Below, piece by piece: positions 6,635 to 11,881 of a stretch of DNA of 11,881 nt (within the stretch, counting starts at the first letter, position 1; every line of letters begins with the position of its first letter). The position numbers were made by a program, and so were the translations under genes. The DNA is from Nitrospiraceae bacterium. GTDB taxonomy: Bacteria; Nitrospirota; Nitrospiria; Nitrospirales; Nitrospiraceae. Below the pieces are notes generated by a model. That model saw only the letters and a list, made by a program, of their open reading frames with translations. It searched no databases and was not told where the DNA came from. The stretch is from assembly GCA_011391455.1 (NCBI GenBank), contig JAABQN010000045.1, forward strand, positions 1 to 11,881, read 5' to 3'.

Positions 6635-6996
6635 TAAAGTTTCCCTGCTACGAGCGAGCGCACCTGCTCCATACGTTTTCGATTGACTCCCAGATCACCA
6701 TAGCCGGTGCGGGAGGCGGAGCGGAAGTGGATGGTCTTGGCCGCGTCGTCGAGCAAAAACTCGACATCGTCGACGAAGCGAAGCAACAGGCTGGTGGCCT
6801 CGTAGTGGAGATAGGTCTCATCCTCCTCGACAAGCTGCATGCGTGGCAAGGAACGGAGAGCCTCCTTCAACGCCTCCTTCGCCTCAGCACGAGACTTCCG
6901 ATAGCGAAAAGGCGCAATGGCATGCCCCTCGTCCTGGGCTTGCGTTGAAACGCAGTTGGGGCTGGAGGGACAGGATCCTAAGATACGAGAGCTCAT
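6634..6996 (-). CDS. DUF1499 family protein
   Basis: This 120-residue protein carries the family hallmarks: CPSSPNCVSTQ near the N terminus (about residues 9-19), an alpha-beta middle (KEALRSLPRMQLVEEDETYLHYEATS), LLRFVDDVEFLLDD (about 71-84) and the C-terminal IHFRSASRTGYGDLGVNRKR signature (about 89-108). The biochemical function of DUF1499 is not known. Some relatives carry an N-terminal membrane segment or lipobox; this one has a short N terminus and no obvious export signal. It is the last gene of a three-gene leftward cluster: its ATG lies 18 bp after the FKBP-like stop, with CCAGGTG (complement at about 7000-7006) as a plausible ribosome binding site. Its stop codon touches the end of the 192-bp palindromic element. 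Confidence 0.9.
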   Translation of the reverse strand: MSSRILGSCPSSPNCVSTQAQDEGHAIAPFRYRKSRAEAKEALKEALRSLPRMQLVEEDETYLHYEATSLLLRFVDDVEFLLDDAAKTIHFRSASRTGYGDLGVNRKRMEQVRSLVAGKL

Positions 6997-7014
6997 ATAA
7001 CACCTGGCAACGCT

Positions 7015-7413
7015 TCAATAGGGAAGGACACTCACAATGTCGCGCAACCAGATATCACAAATCAACACCGCGTCAGGAGGAATAAGGTCCGAAATGCCTT
7101 TATCTCGGTAGGTCAGATGAGGGCTGACGCGCACTTTCCGATACCCACCGACTTTCATGCCCATCAAGGCATGCTCGACTCCGGCCATCGCTTCGCGACG
7201 TCCCAGTACGATCGTGCGATCGATCAATGTCACTCCATCGACAACTCGTATCATCTCCTTTGGAAGGTGCTCAGCCTGCGTCTCGTTCAGCAGAACCTCA
7301 TCACCCTTGTTCAGGAAAATCCTTATATTAAACAGTACATGGGCGCCTTTGTTCGCAGGCACTCCTTTGCCCTCTCGCTCCTCAAGTAATTTAAGGCCGC
7401 TAAGCCGTTTCAT
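7015..7413 (-). CDS. FKBP-type peptidyl-prolyl isomerase-like protein
   Basis: The 132-residue protein contains a C-terminal FKBP-like core: AGVEHALMGMKVGGYRKVRV, then PHLTYRDKGI and IPPDAVLICDIWL (about residues 84-126), corresponding to the G-x-E-x-x-L-x-G-M-x-x-G-x-x-R and IPP-x-a-x-L segments of FKBP domains. The usual YG of the 80s loop is YR, and the normal F-D-V before the last strand is C-D-I, so isomerase activity may be weak or lost; chaperone-like binding could remain. No signal peptide is seen. The start at 7413 is chosen because it follows the DUF2914 stop by 4 bp, typical of translational coupling, although no Shine-Dalgarno is visible. The frame also extends upstream to a TTG at 7488 inside the DUF2914 gene, which would add a basic, unrelated N terminus. 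It could be a divergent SlyD/FklB-like protein. Confidence 0.8.
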   Translation of the reverse strand: MKRLSGLKLLEEREGKGVPANKGAHVLFNIRIFLNKGDEVLLNETQAEHLPKEMIRVVDGVTLIDRTIVLGRREAMAGVEHALMGMKVGGYRKVRVSPHLTYRDKGISDLIPPDAVLICDIWLRDIVSVLPY

Positions 7414-7417
7414 TGGA

Positions 7418-8524
7418 TTAATACAGAAACGTTCTGGGCGTAGGCTCTGTCTCTCCCCGCTCAGCCACCTCAACAGATACTTGCCCAACCACTCGGCCGT
7501 CTTCGGTTTCGACGTCTACACGCCAGTCCCCCGGATCGAGCCGTTGCTTGAAGGTATAGGCGCGGTAGCCACCTTCACGACCCCCGGCAATCTTGATCGG
7601 AATCTTGTCGGCATGGATAAAGGGCTTATCGCTGTTTTTACGGAAGTACCAATGGTGGTAGACGGTGGTATTCAACGAGACCGGAGCAAAGACGGCGGTG
7701 AAACAATAAATCGGCTCATTGGCTGGGAAGGGACTCTGCGAGCGCTTCCAGACCTGATACCATTCACGGTCGAAACTGAGCGCAAACCGGTCGTCCTGCT
7801 TCTGGACCTCGCGGTACATGCCGCCGAATTTCATCGAGAGCGGCACTGGTGGAATCCAGTTCATGAAATAGAACCCGACGAGAATGCCGATGAGGGCGAT
7901 GGCCGGCCCTCCGACCAACACCGCTTCCATCCGCGAGCGATCAGGATTGCGTCGATAGATCAGCTGCACCACGCGCAGCGTCACGCCCGCGCTCAGTCCT
8001 GCTCCCAACAGAAATACCCAGGGTCCGATCGTTCCAATCATGACGGGCAGGAAAAACGTAAAGAAACTGAAGCAGGCCAGGGCGTACAGCGCGACGAGCA
8101 GGCGCAGGTTCGAGAGGCGGTCCCGCAAGAATTCGTTGGCGACCAGCAGCAGCACGAGCACGCCCAAGAACACACCGGTGCGTGTAAGCGTGGCGCTTCG
8201 CGAGTAGAACACAGCATAGGCGCTGAAGAGCCCGCCCAGGAGAAATTGCATCGCCATCGGATAGTAGGGCCGGACCTTCTTCATGAACCGAGTGAAAGCT
8301 GAGCCTTGCGGTTCGATCGCTGGCGACTCCGTCGCCGCCCCAAGACGACCAGTGAGGACGATGAGAAAACCGAGGGCCACGAGATAGAGGAGGAGAATCA
8401 GATTGTCTTGCAGTCGGTCGATGCGAGTGAGCGTAAAAGTGTCATACGTCACGCCCGAAAGAAAAAACACCGCCGGCATGAACGGCTTGGCGAGAACCGA
8501 TTGAATCTTGACCAGGGGACTCAT
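7418..8524 (-). CDS. Multi-spanning membrane protein with C-terminal DUF2914 domain
   Basis: The protein has 368 residues. The N-terminal 225 residues hold about six or seven hydrophobic segments (near 15-33, 42-60, 92-108, 115-130, 138-160, 164-185 and 202-222), with basic loops between. The C-terminal part is soluble and ends with a DUF2914-like module: VYHHWYFRKNSDKPF, IPIKIAGGREGGYRAYTFKQ and LDPGDWRVDVETEDGRVVGQ (about residues 280-350). DUF2914 is an all-beta domain of unknown function, often in secreted or membrane proteins; here it probably faces the periplasm. The ATG at 8524 is preferred; a TTG 13 codons upstream (8563) is a weaker alternative. It is the first gene of a cluster with the FKBP-like and DUF1499 genes, suggesting a shared envelope-related role. 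The function is not known. Confidence 0.85.
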   Translation of the reverse strand: MSPLVKIQSVLAKPFMPAVFFLSGVTYDTFTLTRIDRLQDNLILLLYLVALGFLIVLTGRLGAATESPAIEPQGSAFTRFMKKVRPYYPMAMQFLLGGLFSAYAVFYSRSATLTRTGVFLGVLVLLLVANEFLRDRLSNLRLLVALYALACFSFFTFFLPVMIGTIGPWVFLLGAGLSAGVTLRVVQLIYRRNPDRSRMEAVLVGGPAIALIGILVGFYFMNWIPPVPLSMKFGGMYREVQKQDDRFALSFDREWYQVWKRSQSPFPANEPIYCFTAVFAPVSLNTTVYHHWYFRKNSDKPFIHADKIPIKIAGGREGGYRAYTFKQRLDPGDWRVDVETEDGRVVGQVSVEVAERGETEPTPRTFLY

Positions 8525-8677
8525 GCCCCCACTGTGCGGAATCCCCCCTGGTTGTTCAATCAATAATCGATTTTAGGAAGACCGGGGTGCAGAGAGGGCT
8601 AACAGGTTGCGGAATAACTATGCTCACACGCGAGAACTTCGAGGGTCCACACGTATGACGAAAGAGGAGAATACTCT
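8525..8677. other. Intergenic segment upstream of the DUF2914 operon
   Basis: This segment should hold the promoter of the leftward DUF2914-FKBP-DUF1499 cluster, but no convincing -35/-10 pair stands out. It contains CTCACACGC at 8623-8631, about 47 bp before element copy A. The same 9-mer occurs at 10879-10887, 43 bp before copy C, with loose similarity between (GTATGACGAAAGAG against GTAGCACGATAGAG). It may therefore hold a degenerate flank belonging to the repeat family. Confidence 0.35.
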
Positions 8678-8845
8678 CGCAGGATGCTCAAAAAGCTTGT
8701 CCAGCAAGGCCGCAGCCGATGAAAGCACCGGAGACGTAACATTTCTCACCCGCCCACCCCAAGCTGCCAAGACAGCTTGTTCTCCGAGTGGGGTACGTTG
8801 AGGATGCTTTCGAGGGGAGGACACCAATCTCGGTGTGCTGGGCAA
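8678..8845. repeat. Palindromic element, copy A (truncated right arm)
   Basis: The copy begins with CGCAGGATGCTCAAAA (8678), then TTGTCCAGCAAGGCCGCAG, and contains GGGGTACGTTGAGG (8790-8803), the same boxes as copies B and C. TTGTCCAGCA on the left pairs with TGCTGGGCAA at 8836-8845, and GAAAGCA pairs with TGCTTTC inside. It has about 40 extra bases in the central loop, including an AAGCTG/CAGCTT hairpin. The expected terminal arm, the complement of CGCAGGATGCT, is missing; only 11 bp later copy B begins. The simplest reading is that the last 20 or so bases of A were lost when B arrived or by deletion. Confidence 0.75.
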
Positions 8846-8856
8846 TCGAAGGAGAA

Positions 8857-8985
8857 AGCGGACAGCTCAAAACGATCATCCAGCAAGGCCGCAGGAGAGA
8901 AATAACCGGAGGCGTACCCTCTGGGGTACGTTGAGGATTATTTCGATCCGAGAACGCAGTTGGGGATCGTTTTCAGCTGTCCGCT
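8857..8985. repeat. Palindromic element, copy B (complete, 129 bp)
   Basis: Perfect 11-bp terminal arms AGCGGACAGCT (8857-8867) and AGCTGTCCGCT (8975-8985) continue after a C-C mismatch into AAAACGATC/GATCGTTTT. Inside are CCAGCAAGGCCGCAG, a GAAATAA/TTATTTC stem, an inner CGTACCC/GGGTACG hairpin and GAGAACG. The right end overlaps the stop codon (8984-8986) of the 353-residue gene. The arms differ from copies A and C at five positions, each compensated on the other side. Confidence 0.85.
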
Positions 8986-10045
8986 AGACGAAAGGAGGGA
9001 GGGGGGCATACACCACCGCACACCCAATCACCCGCTCCAGCCAGGGAACCATCAGATCTTCGCTCAGCGGGGCTCGGTTCAGACGAGCCTCAATGTGAAA
9101 TCCTGTCTCGTTGCCGACAATCCCGATGATGGCGGAGGCATCCTCCTCGTCTGGAAGCAATTCCTGTGTTTGAAATTCACAGAGCGTGCTGTAGAGGCGT
9201 CCGTCTGGTTCGATCGCCGATCGAATTTCCGGCAAGTCGCCGAGCGGGCAATGTACCGAACAGCGATAGACGGAGCGGACGGTGGGTTCAATCGCTTGAA
9301 AGTCACCGAGCGCGTCCTCTGAGAAGCCTGTCAGGTAGGCCCGGACGCCGGTTGGTCCCGGTGCAGAGGTCGCGGCCAATTTACTGGCCGGCACCAGGAA
9401 CTCGTAGGCATCTGCCGTATTATATTCAAACTGACAGGGCCCAAAGGCATCAGGCCAGGAGCAGAAGAAGGCAACGGAGGGATCGACCGGTCGCAACACC
9501 AGCTGCTGTTTCTCAACCAATGTCTCGATGGGAAGCTCCAGCAGCGTGATCGCTTCGAGAAACGCCGTACGTCGTTCCTCGAGCCATTGCGCCCGTTCTG
9601 TATCGCCACGCGTCTCACCGGGAGTGATGACCTCTTGTGTTTGGAGCCGTACGCGGATAAACGAATGGGCGTGGCGAAACCCCAGCCAGAGCATACTGCG
9701 GGGATCGTGCAGCCGTAACGGATCGCGAATGCGCCAGGGATGGCTGATCGAGCAGTAGGTCCCCACATCCTGATAGCGTTGGTAGACCGTGTGGTAGGCC
9801 CCGGCCAGGAGAAAAAAATCGCCCTGCCAGCCCTCCCGGACATGAATCAAGGTCACATCTTCGGTAGACCACGCGTCCAGCTGGTCGAAATCCTCGGGAG
9901 ACTCGACCGTCCATTCCTCGACGTAACAGATAACGTCCTTCGAAGGGACTGCCGGCTTCAACCCCAACGCAGCCAGCCGTTCGCCCACAGCGAGCACCTG
10001 CCCAAAAGTCAGCGGGGTCGTCGTTTCCCAACGACGTTCACGCAC
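8984..10045 (-). CDS. Hypothetical protein of 353 residues
   Basis: I do not recognise this protein. It is soluble-looking, with no signal peptide or membrane segment, acidic overall and rich in Trp and aromatic residues in the N-terminal half (WETTTPLTFGQVLAVGERLA, then VICYVEEWTVESPEDFDQLD). A middle segment, HPWRIRDPLRLHDPRSMLWL, precedes a beta-like stretch and a helical stretch (ERAQWLEERRTAFLEAITLL). The C-terminal half has a YRCSVHCPLGDLPEIRSAI motif with two cysteines. The start is a GTG at 10045; the ATG at 10055 is out of frame and stops after five codons. It follows the lipoprotein gene by 26 bp on the same strand, so the two are probably co-transcribed. Its length and uninterrupted frame on the strand of the neighbouring operon support a real gene. 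The stop codon lies in the end of repeat copy B. Confidence 0.85.
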   Translation of the reverse strand: MRERRWETTTPLTFGQVLAVGERLAALGLKPAVPSKDVICYVEEWTVESPEDFDQLDAWSTEDVTLIHVREGWQGDFFLLAGAYHTVYQRYQDVGTYCSISHPWRIRDPLRLHDPRSMLWLGFRHAHSFIRVRLQTQEVITPGETRGDTERAQWLEERRTAFLEAITLLELPIETLVEKQQLVLRPVDPSVAFFCSWPDAFGPCQFEYNTADAYEFLVPASKLAATSAPGPTGVRAYLTGFSEDALGDFQAIEPTVRSVYRCSVHCPLGDLPEIRSAIEPDGRLYSTLCEFQTQELLPDEEDASAIIGIVGNETGFHIEARLNRAPLSEDLMVPWLERVIGCAVVYAPLPPFV

Positions 10046-10071
10046 GGTGGGTCATCTCTTCCCCCCGCGCA

Positions 10072-10728
10072 TCACCGTGCCGGCCGCAACGCCTTGCGCT
10101 CGATCATCGTATCGACGAGGTACCGATCGATATCGTCCTTCAGAGTCGACGCCAGTAACTGTTGCACATCGTCCTCGCTGAACCAAAACACTGTCTCACG
10201 TTGTGCCCCCTCGATGCTTCTCGTCGTCGAGCTCTGGTCGACAAGGTTCCTCGCGGCGATTACCAGATTGCTGCTCGTGGTCACCACCGTCGAGAAAAAC
10301 CGGCTCTTGGCATTGACAGAAAGTTCGAGCACCTGCCCGCTGATGACGATGTCGGCATCGTTCAGATTCGTCACGGCCCCGCTGGAAGCCACCCGCACCG
10401 TCCAGGCCCGATCTTTCCATCCGCGCGCTTTCAGGCGATCTGCGAGGACCTGGGCAATCACCTCTCCGAGACGCGCACCCGTTACATTGAAGTTGGTCAC
10501 CCCGCCCCACAAATGGGTCCGCAGACCGAGCCGGCTCCAGTCCAGTCGCCGATCCTCGAACGGTTCGATGACGATCCTGACCGGTTCCGGCTCCATGTAT
10601 GGCGCCGCCGCTTGTTTCTGCTGAAGATCCAGATAGAACGTTTTCCCTGTACCCCCGCAGCCCGCCCCCATCAGCAGACTGACCGTGAGCACGATACCGA
10701 TGCCCAGCCGTCCCCTTGTCTGTTGCAC
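10072..10728 (-). CDS. Probable outer-membrane lipoprotein, YajG-like
   Basis: The protein has 218 residues. A basic start (MQQTRGR), a hydrophobic segment (LGIGIVLTVSLLMGAG) and Cys24 form a lipoprotein signal; the -3 residue is Gly rather than the usual Leu, and Gly at +2 favours the outer membrane. The mature part contains VRIVIEPFEDRRLDWSRLGLRT, then LGEVIAQVLADRLKARGW and NLNDADIVISGQVLELSVNA, reminiscent of the YajG or ABC-auxiliary lipoprotein fold (an alpha-beta domain); the match is by pattern only. The start is the GTG at 10728: GAGGAGG lies 8 nt upstream and the signal peptide begins there. The frame is open to 10854, but that extension would bury the signal peptide. It is the first gene of a probable two-gene operon with the unrecognised 353-residue protein. 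Confidence 0.8.
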   Translation of the reverse strand: MQQTRGRLGIGIVLTVSLLMGAGCGGTGKTFYLDLQQKQAAAPYMEPEPVRIVIEPFEDRRLDWSRLGLRTHLWGGVTNFNVTGARLGEVIAQVLADRLKARGWKDRAWTVRVASSGAVTNLNDADIVISGQVLELSVNAKSRFFSTVVTTSSNLVIAARNLVDQSSTTRSIEGAQRETVFWFSEDDVQQLLASTLKDDIDRYLVDTMIERKALRPAR

Positions 10729-10779
10729 GATGTCATCCTCCTCACTTACGATTGCCCGCCGCGCCGTTGAAGCGGGCTC

Positions 10780-10808
10780 AGTGTACCCAAGTTGCCGATC
10801 AGAGACAA
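10780..10808 (-). promoter_or_regulatory. Candidate sigma70-type promoter for the lipoprotein operon
   Basis: On the - strand TTGTCT (10803-10808) and TACACT (10780-10785) are separated by 17 bp; each matches four of six consensus bases. The site is 51 bp upstream of the GTG start. A GCCCGC/GCGGGC stem (10754-10777) would fall in the leader. This is a weak prediction made by eye. Confidence 0.3.
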
Positions 10809-10930
10809 ATACCGAGGCTAGCAGGTACGAATACAGTGCGACTCCATTGACCAAATCCTAGAGTGAAGGCTAATATCGCTCACACGCAGACTGCAGAAAT
10901 ACTATCGGTAGCACGATAGAGTACTATTCC

Positions 10931-11058
10931 CGCAGGATGCTCAAAATGGCATCCCAGCAAGGCCGCAGGGAGTTCGGCGACTGAAGCGTGCCCTTGGGGT
11001 ACGTTGCGGGAGACGGACGACTGAGAACGATGCTGGGGGTCATTTTCAGCATCCTGCG
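10931..11058. repeat. Palindromic element, copy C (complete, 128 bp)
   Basis: Perfect 11-bp terminal arms CGCAGGATGCT (10931-10941) and AGCATCCTGCG (11048-11058) are followed by the C-C mismatch and an AAAATG/CATTTT stem. The stem continues to CCCAGCA/TGCTGGG with one bulged A. The boxes CCAGCAAGGCCGCAGG, GGGGTACGTTG and GAGAACG are shared with copy B in the same order and spacing. Its end is 27 bp upstream of the 99-residue gene, so it lies in that gene's leader or promoter region and upstream of the divergent lipoprotein promoter. Confidence 0.85.
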
Positions 11059-11085
11059 AGATCAACTCAACTCAAAGGGGGAACC

Positions 11086-11385
11086 ATGGCTGAAGTCCCT
11101 GATGCCTATGCCGACCAATTCCAACTTCACATTGGGCCACTTGGGTGCACGCTGAACTTTCAAGTCTCCGGAGCAAATCTGGTGGCTCCGGGTATTCAGC
11201 CGCCGATTGAACGTGTTGCCACAATTCGGCTGAGTCTTCAGCACTTAAAAGCCATGGCCTTCATTTTGCACAAACAAATCGTGGGGTACGAGGCACAAGC
11301 TCAGCTGTCCACTGGCCTTCCGGTCGATGTGCTTCGAGCGCTGCAAATTCGGCAAGAGGATTGGGAGGCATTCTGGCGCCCATAA
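11086..11385 (+). CDS. Small conserved-type protein, DUF3467-like
   Basis: This 99-residue protein starts at an ATG preceded by AAAGGGGG at suitable spacing. The sequence pattern is YADQFQLHIGPLGCTLNFQV near the N terminus, then ERVATIRLSLQHLKAMAFIL (about residues 42-61) and a closing QIVGYEAQ. This resembles DUF3467 proteins, which have a short beta sheet with a conserved F near 'LDF/LNF' and an 'R-I-x-[LM]-S-P-x-H-x-K' stretch; the match is by eye and tentative. The C terminus ends in an amphipathic tail (VDVLRALQIRQEDWEAFWRP). No export signal is seen. It is a single gene whose leader carries repeat copy C and which converges on the next gene with only 5 bp between the stop codons. Confidence 0.8.
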   Translation: MAEVPDAYADQFQLHIGPLGCTLNFQVSGANLVAPGIQPPIERVATIRLSLQHLKAMAFILHKQIVGYEAQAQLSTGLPVDVLRALQIRQEDWEAFWRP

Positions 11386-11390
11386 ATCCG

Positions 11391-11881
11391 CTATTGGGTG
11401 ATGATCGGAAGGATGGCCCGAAAGGTCTCGCGGCTGAATTCCGGCATCTGACCAGATTGAATCCGCTGGTCGGTGAACGGAAGAAACCGGACAATCTTCA
11501 CAAAAGACCGCTCCGCTAACACGGCGGCAATCTGCGCCTTGCGATCGTGGGTGATCGGCAAGGTATACCCCTCGCCTCGTTTCCATTCCCACAAGGTCGG
11601 CGCCAACGACAACTCCAGCCCCTGCCCGGCGAGCTGATGAAACCGGTCCACAATCCGCGACTTGTGCTGTTTGATCCCCTGCCCCTCCAACAGCAAGGCA
11701 CACACGACGTGATGCCCCCACCAAAAGAGCGTTCGAAAGGTACAGGTGTTCGAATCATGAAAGTGTTTCGGAAAGTCCAGATATTGGTAGGGGAAGAGTT
11801 CGAGAGACTCTCCCTTCACAAAATGGCAGTTGGCAGGATTGAAGCCAGGCGGGGCGATGAGAGTGGCCGATCCGACTTCTT
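11391..11881 (-). CDS. Unrecognised protein, 3' part only (runs off window end)
   Basis: The frame is open to the window edge, so the start lies beyond it; 162 C-terminal residues are visible. I do not recognise the family. Visible stretches include IAPPGFNPANCHFVKGESLE, FPYQYLDFPKHFHDSNTCTF, a moderately hydrophobic WWGHHVVCALLLEG, and APTLWEWKRGEGYTLPITHD followed by a helical region and FSRETFRAILPIITQ. There is no clear membrane segment. A GTG at 11819 could be mistaken for the start, but the upstream residues (EVGSATLIAPPGFNPANCHF) read as normal protein. Its 3' end is 5 bp from the stop of the convergent 99-residue gene, with no terminator visible between them. Confidence 0.75.
   Translation of the reverse strand, partial: EVGSATLIAPPGFNPANCHFVKGESLELFPYQYLDFPKHFHDSNTCTFRTLFWWGHHVVCALLLEGQGIKQHKSRIVDRFHQLAGQGLELSLAPTLWEWKRGEGYTLPITHDRKAQIAAVLAERSFVKIVRFLPFTDQRIQSGQMPEFSRETFRAILPIITQ

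Noticed and set aside
7157..8302. Rightward open frame of 381 codons opposite the FKBP-like and DUF2914 genes
   Set aside because: Antisense to genes with recognisable domains; the N-terminal part is Ser/Arg-rich and the rest His/Glu/Arg-rich, with no domain seen.
8607..8801. Short open frames over the palindromic copy A
   Set aside because: They span the repeat boxes, which are conserved as structure in copies B and C without a conserved reading frame.
9740..10624. Rightward open frame of 294 codons opposite the lipoprotein and the 353-residue gene
   Set aside because: Antisense to a gene with a clear signal peptide and ribosome binding site; no domain recognised in the rightward frame.

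Overview
The window looks like chromosomal DNA of a fairly GC-rich Gram-negative bacterium. The gene set (RND efflux pair, outer-membrane-type lipoprotein, PilZ, FKBP, DUF2914, DUF1499) and the density of short palindromic repeats between genes suggest a Nitrospira-like (Nitrospirota) genome. That assignment rests on pattern memory, not a search. No rRNA, tRNA, CRISPR array, transposase or phage gene is seen.

Layout. Positions 1-4405 (+) carry the 3' part of a periplasmic adaptor (membrane fusion protein) gene and a complete RND efflux transporter; together they form two parts of a tripartite efflux pump, and the outer-membrane channel is not in the window. Positions 4561-5404 (-) carry a small SCP-2 sterol-carrier-like protein and, upstream of it, a divergent pyruvoyl-type S-adenosylmethionine decarboxylase homologue (SpeD fold). 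Positions 5405-6046 hold two hairpin-rich repeat blocks around a tiny CxxC/CxxC zinc-ribbon protein (+). Positions 6047-6370 (-) encode a PilZ-domain protein, followed by a 192-bp palindromic element. Positions 6634-8524 (-) form a tight three-gene operon: a DUF2914 membrane protein, an FKBP-like protein and a DUF1499 protein. Positions 8678-8985 hold two abutting copies of another palindromic element. Positions 8984-10728 (-) carry a lipoprotein gene and an unrecognised 353-residue protein. A third copy of that element (10931-11058) lies just upstream of a 99-residue DUF3467-like gene (+), which converges on the 3' part of an unrecognised gene (-) running off the window end.

The most notable content is the repeat complement. 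Nearly every gap between transcription units holds a different inverted repeat, and in four cases the palindrome overlaps the stop codon of the neighbouring gene. One family (three copies, one truncated by or next to another) has terminal arms that differ in sequence between copies but stay perfectly complementary, with a conserved C-C mismatch and bulged A. This pattern indicates selection for a folded structure. The SpeD homologue keeps the self-processing serine, histidine and cysteine but has lost the usual Glu-Ser-His and Trp-Pro-Glu context, so its substrate may not be S-adenosylmethionine.
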